Of a DNA stretch of 64,000 bases, positions 8,587 through 16,874 are shown piece by piece. A program made the translations under genes and the position numbers. Under the pieces are notes generated by a model. It worked only from the letters and a program-made list of their open reading frames with translations, was not told the DNA's origin and did not search any database. The DNA comes from Devosia sp. (GTDB taxonomy: Bacteria > Pseudomonadota > Alphaproteobacteria > Rhizobiales > Devosiaceae), in contig NZ_JANQAH010000009.1 in the NCBI RefSeq assembly GCF_024707125.1, forward strand, positions 558,001 through 622,000, given 5' to 3'. The stretch's first letter is position 1, and each line of letters opens with the position of its first letter.

Positions 8587-9118
8587 TCAGAACGGGTCCT
8601 GTTCGATATCAGGCGGCCCCAACCGCGCGGCACGCCCGGCGGCAAAACCCGCCTCATAAACACGGCTTTCCTTGGCATCCATCAGCTTTGCCAGCGCCTC
8701 GCGCATATCGCGGCCCTTGGACGTCTTGAGCTCGAAGGGCGGCACCGCCTGGCGCAGCCGGGCCACCGGCAGGGACGCACCGGCAACGCGCCAGCACCGA
8801 CAACCCGCCTTGCCATCCCAAAAGGCATGGCGATTCTCAAAATCCTCCAGCATGGCCAGCACCTGGCCCAGTTGCACCGCGAGCCCGGCAAAGTTCTGTG
8901 CGGCAACCGGCAGCCGATCGGCCGGCTTCTTGAGAAACGGCCTGCAATCGCTGATCAACCCTTCCACCGTGGCCCGTTCGTTCGGTATTTCCCACCGGCG
9001 CCTCCGGCTTCTTGGCGGCGATGGCGCAAATGTCCTTGTGGAGGGCCGAAAGCCGGAGCCAGAGGGACTCGTGGCGCTCGGCTAGGAAGTGGGAGATTTG
9101 GGGCAGGTCGTGGCGCAT
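8587..9118 (-). pseudogene. Small protein gene interrupted by a +1 frameshift
   Basis: An ATG at 9118 has a good ribosome site on its strand (CAGGAGACC). It opens a frame, MRHDLPQISHFLAERHESLW, that runs to the PVGNTER region (about 8980) and then turns to low-complexity Gly/Arg text. The frame one base on stays open and continues naturally as NERATVEGLISDCRPFLKK to a stop at 8587. Skipping one base near 8970-8985 restores a single 176-residue protein. It appears helical (ALAKLMDAKESRVYEAGFAAG) with two Cys in GCRCW. The family is not recognised. The frameshift could be real decay or a sequencing error. Confidence 0.55.
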
Positions 9119-9274
9119 GAAAAAGGTCTCCTGTCGGTCATCGTCGAGGAGAATAAGTGCACCCCGATGGCCGGGGATTAATTAGGCGTTACTCACGTCG
9201 CCCAAGACCGGCTTGCCGATCTCGCGCCTGCCGGGGAATATTCCTGCAAAACTGATTGTCGTGAGGATTCTTCA

Positions 9275-10402
9275 ATGAAGCGCATCGCGATCTTCTGTGA
9301 TGGCACCTGGAACCGCATGTCGGCCGAGCAGCCGACCAATGTGCTCCTCTCGGCCCAGCTGGTCCTGCCAGCCGATGCGGCAGGCGTGGCGCAGGTCACC
9401 TACTATGACGAGGGCGTCGGCACGACCGGTGGGCGCATCTCGACCATTCTGGCCGGCGCTTTTGGGCGTGGCCTCCTCGATAAGATCGAAGCCGCCTATC
9501 GCTTCCTGATCTTCAACTACGAGCCCGGCGACGAGATTTTCATCTTCGGGTTTTCGCGCGGGGCCTATACGGCCCGCTCGCTGGCCGGCCTTATCCGCAA
9601 ATGCGGCATCGTCCCGCGCACGCATGCCGGCAAAATCCGACAGATCTTCGAGTTCTATAAGGATGCCGCGACCCACCCCGATAGCGACGAGGCGCAGCGC
9701 CGGCGCATGGACCTTTGTCCGGCGATCATCCTCAAGGATGCGGATCGCGACTGGCGTCTCGACCATGGCGCGGATGCCGATCTCGTGGCGGCGGCGAAGC
9801 CGCTAATCGTCCGCTATGTCGGCGTCTGGGACACTGTCGGCGCGCTGGGCATTCCCCAGCACCTGCCGCTGGTCGGGCTTCTCAGCGGCAAGAAATATCA
9901 GTTCCACGATACTGATCTCTCCAGCACCGTGCGCTCCGCCCGGCATGCTGTGGCCATAGACGAAACCCGCCTGAGCTTTGCGCCGGCCCTCTGGAGCAAT
10001 TTGGAAACGCTCAATGCCACGACGTCAGGCGTCGACAAGTATCACCAGCTCTGGTTTCCCGGCGATCATGGCTCGGTGGGCGGTGGCGGCGACATTCGGG
10101 GCCTCTCCAATGACGCGCTGGCCTGGATCATGGAAGGCGCCGAAGCCGAGGGCCTTGCCCTCAACCAGACTGCACTGGCGACCCTCAAATCCCTCTCAGA
10201 CCCGATTGCGCCCCTCTCCAACCAGACCAAGCCGCCCGGTTGGGTTGACCGGTTTCTTTACTGGCGTGGTCCCCGCAATGGACCGCAGCAGAAGCGCATG
10301 CTCTCGGAAAGCACGCTGGCGCGGCTGGCTTATGAGGGCAAGGGCGAGGAGTTTAAGCCATATCGGCCTCAGACGTTGCGAGCGGTTTGGCCGCGCTCAT
10401 AA
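9275..10402 (+). CDS. DUF2235 alpha/beta hydrolase (Tle1-like phospholipase fold)
   Basis: The 375-residue protein starts at ATG 9275 behind GTGAGGATT. It carries all DUF2235 hallmarks: the opening KRIAIFCDGTWN, the nucleophile elbow GFSRGAYTAR with Ser94, YVGVWDTVGALG with the probable catalytic Asp, and WFPGDHGSVGGGG with the probable His region. DUF2235 includes type VI secretion phospholipase effectors (Tle1) but also many solitary cytoplasmic hydrolases. No VgrG, PAAR or immunity-like gene is adjacent and there is no signal peptide, so an effector role is not supported. Its immediate neighbour is the AT-rich cassette on the opposite strand, convergent with it. Confidence 0.9.
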   Translation: MKRIAIFCDGTWNRMSAEQPTNVLLSAQLVLPADAAGVAQVTYYDEGVGTTGGRISTILAGAFGRGLLDKIEAAYRFLIFNYEPGDEIFIFGFSRGAYTARSLAGLIRKCGIVPRTHAGKIRQIFEFYKDAATHPDSDEAQRRRMDLCPAIILKDADRDWRLDHGADADLVAAAKPLIVRYVGVWDTVGALGIPQHLPLVGLLSGKKYQFHDTDLSSTVRSARHAVAIDETRLSFAPALWSNLETLNATTSGVDKYHQLWFPGDHGSVGGGGDIRGLSNDALAWIMEGAEAEGLALNQTALATLKSLSDPIAPLSNQTKPPGWVDRFLYWRGPRNGPQQKRMLSESTLARLAYEGKGEEFKPYRPQTLRAVWPRS

Positions 10403-10448
10403 GCACATGGGCTCCCGTCTCAGGCGGCCGAGCAACACTATATGCAAG

Positions 10449-11309
10449 CTACCGCTTTCTATTTCTCAGTCGCTCCGCGACCGCATTTGCATTCCGAAGT
10501 TCAAAAAAAGCATGAGTATCATCGAAGTTAAGTTCTTTGATGTAGGGCGCCGCCCTTTTTGTTTTTCGGTGAAGTGTTGCCCAGATATAAATAAGTACGC
10601 AAGTCCTCTCTGAATTTATATCTATGCCCATCCTCGCGACATCTCGCCTAATTTTTGAATCGAAGTATTTTTGACGGAAGTCGGTGTAGTGAAGGTTGAC
10701 CCAGTTCGGATCAGCGCCTGGTGGAAGCGCTACTCTTCCTCTTGACTCACTCGTTCGCATCAAAAAAAGGTGCTCTTGCGTCGCGGAACTTCCTAGCTCG
10801 TAAATTGCCTGAACTATTGCTTCCATGTCCTCTGAGTGGGGAAGGTCGTCGCGATTTGAGGGACTGAAAATCTGTCGTATCGCTGTTGACCTGTGACGGT
10901 GCATAACTTCACCGCAGAACTGCGTAAGACCTCTAACAATAACCTTCGGCCCTCTAAAATTCACGGTCCAGATGCGATCCGTATTTTCGAAAGCCGAGTT
11001 TGAACTCGTTTCTGTCAATGTGGACCTGATTTCATCAGGTATGCTTGCACCCCGTAGCCAGTTTTGTGCCAGTTGACTGTGCGACCCGCCCATCTGAACC
11101 AAGCATTCTCGGGCGGATTGCAGTGCTAATTTGTCATTTCCGGCAAGTATTGATAATTCAAGACAGGCAAATGGGCTAATATCTTCAAATTTCTTCTGCA
11201 AGAAATCAGATATCACGGCCTTATATTTATCACTCCGCCGAATGGCGATGTCTTGATTTCCCCTGTCGAACGCTAGGATGGCTCGCTCGCCTAATTTTGC
11301 GTTGGGCAT
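10449..11309 (-). CDS. AT-rich cassette protein B, unrecognised; 5' part probably frameshifted
   Basis: The ATG at 11309 gives a 286-residue soluble protein that is clearly poorer in G+C than its neighbours. I recognise no family. Visible features are an N-terminal helical part (DKYKAVISDFLQKKFEDISP), a segment FRGPKVIVRGLTQFCGEVMH, and a basic C-terminus (RNANAVAERLRNRKR). No membrane span or signal peptide is seen. The same frame stays open upstream to a TAA at 11442-11444 with protein-like text (KDFSFKRVDNKGFIAGF) but no start codon. An ATG at 11491-11493 overlaps the upstream gene's stop as ATGA and opens the frame one base off. The intact gene was therefore probably 10449-11493 (347 residues). 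Confidence 0.6.
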   Translation of the reverse strand: MPNAKLGERAILAFDRGNQDIAIRRSDKYKAVISDFLQKKFEDISPFACLELSILAGNDKLALQSARECLVQMGGSHSQLAQNWLRGASIPDEIRSTLTETSSNSAFENTDRIWTVNFRGPKVIVRGLTQFCGEVMHRHRSTAIRQIFSPSNRDDLPHSEDMEAIVQAIYELGSSATQEHLFLMRTSESRGRVALPPGADPNWVNLHYTDFRQKYFDSKIRRDVARMGIDINSERTCVLIYIWATLHRKTKRAAPYIKELNFDDTHAFFELRNANAVAERLRNRKR

Positions 11310-11489
11310 GCTTGGGTCGTTCTTGATGATAATGCGGCTATCTGCGGGCTTCCGCGTTGGCGAAAACCCGGCGATAAAGCCTTTGTTATCAACCCTCTTG
11401 AATGAAAAATCTTTGGTCGTCGGAAGAAACGAAGAGGGGAATTACCGGTGACCGCGCCAAGGGGAGCAGGCGGACAAAGCCCCAAACTT

Positions 11490-12278
11490 TCATGGTACCA
11501 GTTCTTCTCGCCGATACACCGTTAGCAGCCTATCGTAGACGATGGCGGCCACTCCCTGTGGTCCCATACCGTGCATGGTATCGTAAGTTTCCAGGTGCTT
11601 GGGATTGATCTCGATGATTTTGTCTTTGATGGATTTCTCGCCGAGAAAGACGCCGGGCAATATCACGGCCAGAACGTTACCTTTCAAGGACATTTCGGAA
11701 GCGAACTGTAGTTCAACGGACGAAGATCGCTCGTCGTAGCTCACACGGCCCTGGATATTTGGACTTGTTGGTAGTCTGGCTAACTCGTGTAGGCCTTGAA
11801 GCGTGAATTCTGTTGATCCAATCTCCACGTTCTTTGTCGAACGGCCGACATAATAATCCAGATTGTCAGAGTAGAACGTTCCTACGTACTTTCGAATGGA
11901 CTCGTCGTCGCTGGGTATTTCTAGAGAATCGAAGTCAGTTTTCTTGTGAAAATAGTTGGCATAGAGCCCCTTCTTGAACGCACCAGTATCCACCGGAAAG
12001 GCGCGCTCTCTGACTAGAGGGGCAGCTCCTGGGTGCAGGGCAAAAACGATCGGAAAATCGAACAAGAGATTCGCATTTTCTTCTCGCCTGGTTTTGTAGG
12101 CCGGGCGGCCGTAGAAAAAATACAGAAGGTCTTCCTCGAAGACGTCGCATCGAGTCGGAAGAAGACTTGCCGATGTGAGGATATCTTCGAGGTGAAAGGC
12201 GTCTGCTATATGAACGAGCGGAAGCTTTCCTTCGACTGGAAGCGAATCCGCAATAACCTCAGAAAGTGTTCTAGCCAA
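11490..12278 (-). CDS. AT-rich cassette protein A, possible ADP-ribosyltransferase-like fold
   Basis: The 262-residue product reads from a TTG at 12278; no ATG lies between it and the upstream stop at 12324-12326, so the true start is uncertain. The N-terminus LPLVHIADAFHLEDILTSAS recalls the 'H..d...L..IL' opening of DarT/Tpt1-type ADP-ribosyltransferases (His23). A tyrosine-rich YFFYGRPAY follows at 53-61. Near the C-terminus SSVELQFASEMSLKGNVLAV gives a glutamate (Glu189 or Glu195) ahead of a hydrophobic strand, as in the third ART motif. H-Y-E order is suggestive, not proof. Base composition is AT-rich, unlike flanking genes. It overlaps the start of its partner by ATGA, so the two were probably one operon. 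Confidence 0.6.
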   Translation of the reverse strand: MARTLSEVIADSLPVEGKLPLVHIADAFHLEDILTSASLLPTRCDVFEEDLLYFFYGRPAYKTRREENANLLFDFPIVFALHPGAAPLVRERAFPVDTGAFKKGLYANYFHKKTDFDSLEIPSDDESIRKYVGTFYSDNLDYYVGRSTKNVEIGSTEFTLQGLHELARLPTSPNIQGRVSYDERSSSVELQFASEMSLKGNVLAVILPGVFLGEKSIKDKIIEINPKHLETYDTMHGMGPQGVAAIVYDRLLTVYRREELVP

Positions 12279-12374
12279 AATTGTTTCCGAATAGATCGCA
12301 TCTCTTTCAAGATTTGGCCGATTCTATCAACTTGACAATAGTTTTCGAAATTTCGGAACAGATTTCCAAAAGGA

Positions 12375-12424
12375 GATCTAGCCGATCAGCTCGCCTTCTC
12401 AGGTTTTGTACGGTCGGCTAGATC
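12375..12424. repeat. Inverted repeat at the boundary between lepA and the AT-rich cassette
   Basis: GATCTAGCCGATC (12375-12387) and GGTCGGCTAGATC (12412-12424) are inverted copies matching at 12 of 13 positions, separated by 24 bases. Read on the minus strand they lie just after lepA and are followed by TCCTTTT. They could therefore be a long-loop terminator for lepA or the edge of the inserted cassette. Confidence 0.5.
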
Positions 12425-12451
12425 AGGCGCAGGCTGGCGAAAAGCGTCGAC

Positions 12452-14257
12452 TCACTCGTCGCCCATCTTCAGCGCCTTGATGAACGCTTCCTGCGGAATG
12501 TTGACGTTCCCGTACTGACGCATCTTGGCCTTGCCCTTTTTCTGCTTGTCCAAGAGTTTTCGTTTACGCGTCGCGTCGCCGCCATAGCACTTTGCCGTCA
12601 CGTCCTTGCGCATCGCGCGCACAGTCTCACGCGCGATGATCTTGCCGCCGATGGCGGCCTGGATCGGAATCACAAAAAGATGCGGCGGGATCAGCTCCTT
12701 GAGCTTTTCGCACATCAGGCGGCCGCGCGATTCGGCAACGGACCTATGCACCAGCATGGAGAGCGCGTCGACCGGCTCGGCATTGACCAGAATGGAGAGT
12801 TTCACCAGATCGCCCTCGCGATGGGTATCGAGGTGATAATCGAAACTCGCATAGCCCTTCGAGATCGATTTTAGGCGATCGTAGAAGTCAAAGACCACTT
12901 CGTTGAGCGGCAGGTCATATTCGACCATGGCGCGATTGCCGACGTAGGAAAGGTTGTTCTGGATGCCGCGGCGGTCCTGGCAGAGTTTCAGGATCGCGCC
13001 GAGATATTCGTCGGGCGTCAGGATCGTCGCCTTGATCCAGGGCTCGCGGATTTCCTCGATCTTCATCACATCCGGCAGGTCGGCCGGATTGTGCAGCATG
13101 ATCGTCTCGCCATTGGTCATCTGGACCTCGTAGACCACCGAAGGAGCGGTGGCGATGAGATCGAGATCGAACTCGCGGGAGAGGCGCTCCTGGATGATTT
13201 CGAGATGCAACAGGCCCAAAAAGCCGCAGCGGAAACCGAAGCCGAGCGCGGCCGAGGTTTCCATTTCGAAGGAGAAGCTGGCGTCGTTGAGCCGCAGCTT
13301 GCCCATGGCGGCGCGCAGCTCGTCAAAGTCCGAGGCATCGACCGGGAAGAGGCCGCAGAACACCACCGGCTGGGCCGGGCGGAAGTCGGGCAGCGGGTTT
13401 TCGGTGGGCTTGCGATCATCGGTGATGGTATCGCCGACATTGGTATCGGCGACTTCCTTGATCGAGGCGGTGAAAACGCCGAGTTCGCCGGGGGTCAGTT
13501 CCTTGACCTCGAGCAGTTTGGGGGTCTGCACGGCGACGCGATCGAGTTCGTAGACGGCGCCCGAGGCCATCATGCGGATGCGCTGGCCCTTCTTCATCAC
13601 GCCATCCATGATGCGGACGAGAACGACGACGCCGAGATATGTATCGTACCAGCTGTCGACGAGCAGGGCTTTTAGCGGCGCATTGATGTCGCCCTTGGGG
13701 GCGGGGAGGCGCGTGACGATGGCTTCGAGCACGGACTCGATATTGAGGCCGGTCTTGGCGGAGATTTCGACGGCGTCGGAAGCGTCGATGCCGATGACGT
13801 CCTCGATCTGCTGTTTTACGCGCGGAATGTCCGCTGCGGGCAGGTCGACCTTGTTGAGGACGGGGACGATTTCGTGGTTCGCGTCGAGCGCGTGATAGAC
13901 ATTGGCGAGGGTCTGCGCCTCGACGCCCTGGGAGGCGTCGACGACGAGGAGCGAACCTTCGACAGCGGCCATCGAGCGGGAAACTTCATAGGCGAAGTCG
14001 ACGTGGCCGGGCGTGTCGATGAGGTTGAGGACGTAGTCCTCGCCATCTTTCGCCTTGTAGTTGAGGCGCACGGTCTGCGCCTTGATGGTGATGCCGCGCT
14101 CGCGCTCGATATCCATCGAGTCGAGGACCTGTTCCTTCATCTCGCGCAGGTCGAGGCCACCGGTCATCTGGATGAGGCGGTCGGCGAGCGTGGATTTGCC
14201 ATGGTCGATGTGAGCGACGATGGAGAAATTGCGGATATTCTTGAGCGGCGTGGTCAT
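12452..14257 (-). CDS. lepA: Elongation factor 4 (LepA), ribosome back-translocating GTPase
   Basis: The 601-residue protein is full length and unmistakable. It has G1 [15 protein letters not shown] at the N-terminus, G2 [15 protein letters not shown]3 DTPGHVDF, G4 NKVDLPAAD and G5 [11 protein letters not shown]-like domains follow, and the LepA-specific C-terminal domain contains the [21 protein letters not shown] signature and the ending [11 protein letters not shown]. It binds stalled or strained ribosomes and promotes back-translocation or initiation-complex maturation. It is a core chromosomal gene, so the AT-rich cassette beside it is the accessory partner at this junction. Confidence 0.98.
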   Translation of the reverse strand: MTTPLKNIRNFSIVAHIDHGKSTLADRLIQMTGGLDLREMKEQVLDSMDIERERGITIKAQTVRLNYKAKDGEDYVLNLIDTPGHVDFAYEVSRSMAAVEGSLLVVDASQGVEAQTLANVYHALDANHEIVPVLNKVDLPAADIPRVKQQIEDVIGIDASDAVEISAKTGLNIESVLEAIVTRLPAPKGDINAPLKALLVDSWYDTYLGVVVLVRIMDGVMKKGQRIRMMASGAVYELDRVAVQTPKLLEVKELTPGELGVFTASIKEVADTNVGDTITDDRKPTENPLPDFRPAQPVVFCGLFPVDASDFDELRAAMGKLRLNDASFSFEMETSAALGFGFRCGFLGLLHLEIIQERLSREFDLDLIATAPSVVYEVQMTNGETIMLHNPADLPDVMKIEEIREPWIKATILTPDEYLGAILKLCQDRRGIQNNLSYVGNRAMVEYDLPLNEVVFDFYDRLKSISKGYASFDYHLDTHREGDLVKLSILVNAEPVDALSMLVHRSVAESRGRLMCEKLKELIPPHLFVIPIQAAIGGKIIARETVRAMRKDVTAKCYGGDATRKRKLLDKQKKGKAKMRQYGNVNIPQEAFIKALKMGDE

Positions 14258-14349
14258 GGGGCGCTGATAGCAGAAGGCTGGACTCCAAGAAAGATGGTTT
14301 CCGCGCGGTAAACGGCAACGTTTGCATGCGAAAGCGCGTTTGCAGGGGC

Positions 14350-15201
14350 ATGACTTTTCCCCTACGCACCCTCGCCGCTCTTTTGGTCCTCCTGCCGGTC
14401 TCCGTCCCGGCCCAGGATTTTTTCAAACCCCTCGAGGATTTCGTCGAAGACCTGGTGCCCCAAAGGGCCCCGGCGACGAAGCCTGTGCCTAAGGCAACGG
14501 AGGTAGAGGAAGAGGCCGAAACGCCCCCGCCGCTGCCAAAACCACGGCCGGAGGGATTGGGCGAGGAAGAGCCGGAAGTGCCGGTTGAGGAGGAGGCCGC
14601 GCCGGAGCCCGAACCGGCGGCGGCAGAGGCGGTGGATGATAGAATCTATCAGACGGCTTGTCCGGCGGTGATTTCAGGTGCGGTGGTGGCCAAAATGCTG
14701 CCGCCGATCGCCGAGGGGGTGTGCATGGCACAATCACCGCTTGAAGTGACGGCGCTGAATTTGAATGGGAAGACTGTGGAACTGACCAGTCCGATCCAGA
14801 CCAATTGTGAGATGGCGACGGCGCTGGTCGATTGGGCTGGGGAAGTGGATGCCTATGCCAAGGCGGCGCTGGATAGCGAGCTCACAGCGCTGCAGACGGG
14901 CACGAGCTATATGTGCCGGGCCCGCGTTGGTGGGGCGGAGCAGTTCACCTCGGAACATGGCTTCGCCAATGCCGTTGATATCGTTGGTTTTACCCTGGCC
15001 GATGGACGCAGCATTGTGGTGAAGGAAGACTGGCTGCCGGCGACGACGCCGGAGGCGAAGCTGTTGCGGCAGTCACATGGCGCGGCATGTGGGAAGTTCA
15101 CCACTGTCCTTGGGCCCGAGGCCAATGCGGATCATGAAGATCACCTGCATCTCGACCTCGGCTGCCATGGACAGACCTGCACGGCGCAGATCTGCGAGTA
15201 A
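14350..15201 (+). CDS. Secreted extensin-like family protein
   Basis: From the ATG at 14350, behind GCAGGGGC, the 283-residue product has a clear signal peptide ([21 protein letters not shown], cut near QD). A long Pro/Glu-rich linker follows (about residues 40-100), then a globular extensin-like C-terminal domain. Conserved features of that domain are [19 protein letters not shown], a CRARVGG segment, [14 protein letters not shown] and [14 protein letters not shown]. Its HG.A.D and DH.HLD elements resemble the metal-binding pattern of D-Ala-D-Ala carboxypeptidase folds. The function is therefore probably periplasmic cell-wall-related, though unproven. An upstream ATG at 14326 adds eight residues and lacks a ribosome site. 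Confidence 0.85.
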   Translation: MTFPLRTLAALLVLLPVSVPAQDFFKPLEDFVEDLVPQRAPATKPVPKATEVEEEAETPPPLPKPRPEGLGEEEPEVPVEEEAAPEPEPAAAEAVDDRIYQTACPAVISGAVVAKMLPPIAEGVCMAQSPLEVTALNLNGKTVELTSPIQTNCEMATALVDWAGEVDAYAKAALDSELTALQTGTSYMCRARVGGAEQFTSEHGFANAVDIVGFTLADGRSIVVKEDWLPATTPEAKLLRQSHGAACGKFTTVLGPEANADHEDHLHLDLGCHGQTCTAQICE

Positions 15202-15203
15202 GA

Positions 15204-15602
15204 TCAGGTGCCGGAATAGACGGCGATGACGGCGTCGGTCTGCTGGCGGTCGGCGCTGCCTTCGGCGCAATCGACGCCCGCTTTTTCGACATCGGCCTTC
15301 ACCGTCTCATAGGCTTTTACCGCAGACTCGCCTTCGAGATGAAAATCGGTTTCGAGTTGGCGGCGGTGCGCATTCATGGCGGTGACGCCCGGCTCGGCGA
15401 CAGTGATGTTGCAGAGCTCAATTGTGGCCTGGGTGGCATAGAGACCCGTAAGAAGCTGGCCCTGCTTGGGCATGGCATCAACGACTGCACTCGGATCGAC
15501 CGTTATGGTCGGGGTGGTAGCGGGTGCCGGTGCGGCCTCCTGCGCCAGAGGGGCGGCAACGGTCAGGGCAAGGACAGAAAAGGCTAGGGCGAAGCGGGGC
15601 AT
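15204..15602 (-). CDS. Small secreted protein, unknown function
   Basis: The ATG at 15602 gives 132 residues with a signal peptide (MPRFALAFSVLALTVAAPLA, cleavage near QEA). A short Ala/Pro linker precedes a helical domain containing TQATIELCNITV and a conserved-looking VDCAEGSADRQQTDAV, giving two cysteines likely to form a disulfide. An in-frame extension to 15638 would spoil the signal peptide. It converges with the extensin-like gene with only two bases between stops. I do not recognise the family. Confidence 0.6.
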   Translation of the reverse strand: MPRFALAFSVLALTVAAPLAQEAAPAPATTPTITVDPSAVVDAMPKQGQLLTGLYATQATIELCNITVAEPGVTAMNAHRRQLETDFHLEGESAVKAYETVKADVEKAGVDCAEGSADRQQTDAVIAVYSGT

Positions 15603-15657
15603 GTCGGCACTCCATGCTCGGAAAACATTCCCCGCCATTGTCAGGCCGATTATGGCC

Positions 15658-15804
15658 TCAGCACGGCGTGCAGTCGGCCCTGGGATGGTGCGGGGGCAGG
15701 TCAGCCCAATCCTTCGAACTCATTTCCGGCTCCACCGGTGCCGGCACGGCGGGTGCATTGAGCCAGGCAATGACAAGGCGCAAAAGGTCGTTCAGGCGGG
15801 ACAT
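15658..15804 (-). CDS. Small 48-residue protein, unknown function
   Basis: A strong ribosome site on the minus strand (CAGGAGACTGCC then ATG at 15804) starts a 48-codon frame. The protein is a short hydrophobic helix (LNDLLRLVIAWLNAP) followed by a Pro-rich, acidic tail with SSKDWADLPPHHP and two Cys at the end. The ribosome site and the sensible composition support it as a gene. It is divergent from the LysR regulator. No family name is offered. Confidence 0.5.
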   Translation of the reverse strand: MSRLNDLLRLVIAWLNAPAVPAPVEPEMSSKDWADLPPHHPRADCTPC

Positions 15805-15903
15805 GGCAGTCTCCTGTTCGAATGCTGTTTCGGGGAAGCTTTGAAGTGTCTTCATCCTGCGCCCGAGACCCCTTCGCCGCAATGGACAAGGTTTTTGCCT
15901 CAG

Positions 15904-15918
15904 TATAGAAAATCTATA
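15904..15918. promoter_or_regulatory. Perfect palindrome overlapping the LysR start codon
   Basis: TATAGA-AAA-TCTATA is a perfect 6-3-6 dyad whose last base is the A of the ATG at 15918. LysR regulators bind T-N11-A dyads near their own promoter; this one fits and would allow autorepression by blocking initiation. The binding protein is inferred. Confidence 0.45.
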
Positions 15919-16838
15919 TGAGCAGCCCTTTTCCAATTCCGCTCAATGCCCTTCGGGCGATCGAGATCGTGGCGCGGGCCGGTGCACTGGCCCCGGCTGC
16001 CGAGGAATTGGGCGTGACTGTCGGCGCGGTCAGCCAGCACCTGCGGCGGGCAGAGGAGCGGCTGGGCATGGAGCTCTTTTCGCGTACGCCGCAGGGCCTG
16101 AAACCCGTGCCGGAGTTGATCGACATCCTGCCGCAGCTCTCGGCCGGTTTTGCCTCGCTGCGCGATGGGCTGGCGACGCTGACCGGCGCGCATGAGGGCG
16201 TGCTCAATGTCACCGTCGGCAGTGTCTTTGCCTCGCGCTGGCTGATCTGGCGGGTCAACAAATTCTCTTCGCGTCATCCGGGGCTGGAGGTGCGGCTGAC
16301 CGTGACCGGCGCCATGCTCGACCTGACGCGGCCGGACCTTGATTGCGGTATTCGCTTTGGCGATGGCAATTGGTCGGGCGTTTCCGTCAGCCTGATCGGC
16401 GGGCAGGATTTCCAGCCGGTCTGCGCGCCCGAATTTTTGCGCCGTTTTCCCGATATGTCAGACCTTGGGAAAATTCCCGTGATCGCCGACCAGACGAGCA
16501 TGCTCGATTGGCCGCTCTGGCTCGGGGCGGCCGGGTTCGACCCGAAACTAAAACTGTCGGGCCCGGTCTATTCCGATGCGTCGCTGGCTTTTGACGCCGC
16601 CATTTCCGGCCAGGGGATTCTGCTTGCTGCCGACATGATGAGCGCCGATGCGGTCTGTGACGGGCGGCTGGTGCGGCCCTTCGAAAAGCCGGTCCAGGGC
16701 GGGCATGGCTACTATCTCGCGACCGCCAAGGGGCGCCGAGAGTCCAAAAAACTAAAACTGTTTCGCGACTGGTTGGCCGAGGAAGTGCCAGCCAGCGCCA
16801 GAGGCTATCTGTTCCAGTCCCCGCCAAACGCCGGCTAG
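15918..16838 (+). CDS. LysR-family transcriptional regulator (GcvA-like)
   Basis: The 306-residue protein has an N-terminal winged helix (PLNALRAIEIVARAGALAPAA, then VTVGAVSQHLRRAEERLG as recognition helix). A type 2 periplasmic-binding-like effector domain follows from about residue 90. The opening 'FPIPLNALRAIEIVARAGAL' and LDCGIRFGDGNWSGV are typical of the GcvA/TrpI subgroup. It is 36 bp upstream of, and co-directional with, an amino-acid oxidase-type flavoenzyme gene, so it probably controls that gene in response to an amino acid or related metabolite. Confidence 0.88.
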   Translation: MSSPFPIPLNALRAIEIVARAGALAPAAEELGVTVGAVSQHLRRAEERLGMELFSRTPQGLKPVPELIDILPQLSAGFASLRDGLATLTGAHEGVLNVTVGSVFASRWLIWRVNKFSSRHPGLEVRLTVTGAMLDLTRPDLDCGIRFGDGNWSGVSVSLIGGQDFQPVCAPEFLRRFPDMSDLGKIPVIADQTSMLDWPLWLGAAGFDPKLKLSGPVYSDASLAFDAAISGQGILLAADMMSADAVCDGRLVRPFEKPVQGGHGYYLATAKGRRESKKLKLFRDWLAEEVPASARGYLFQSPPNAG

Positions 16839-16874
16839 GCGGGCGGGGACCGGAAATTCGTCAAGGAGGCGAAT

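Noticed and set aside
11291..11485. 64-codon frame between the two AT-rich cassette genes
   Set aside because: Low-complexity Ser/Pro/Arg text without a ribosome site; the other two frames here give better protein text.
12033..12335. 100-codon plus-strand frame over the cassette gene start
   Set aside because: Antisense to cassette gene A and lacking a ribosome site; a small antitoxin here was considered but nothing supports it.
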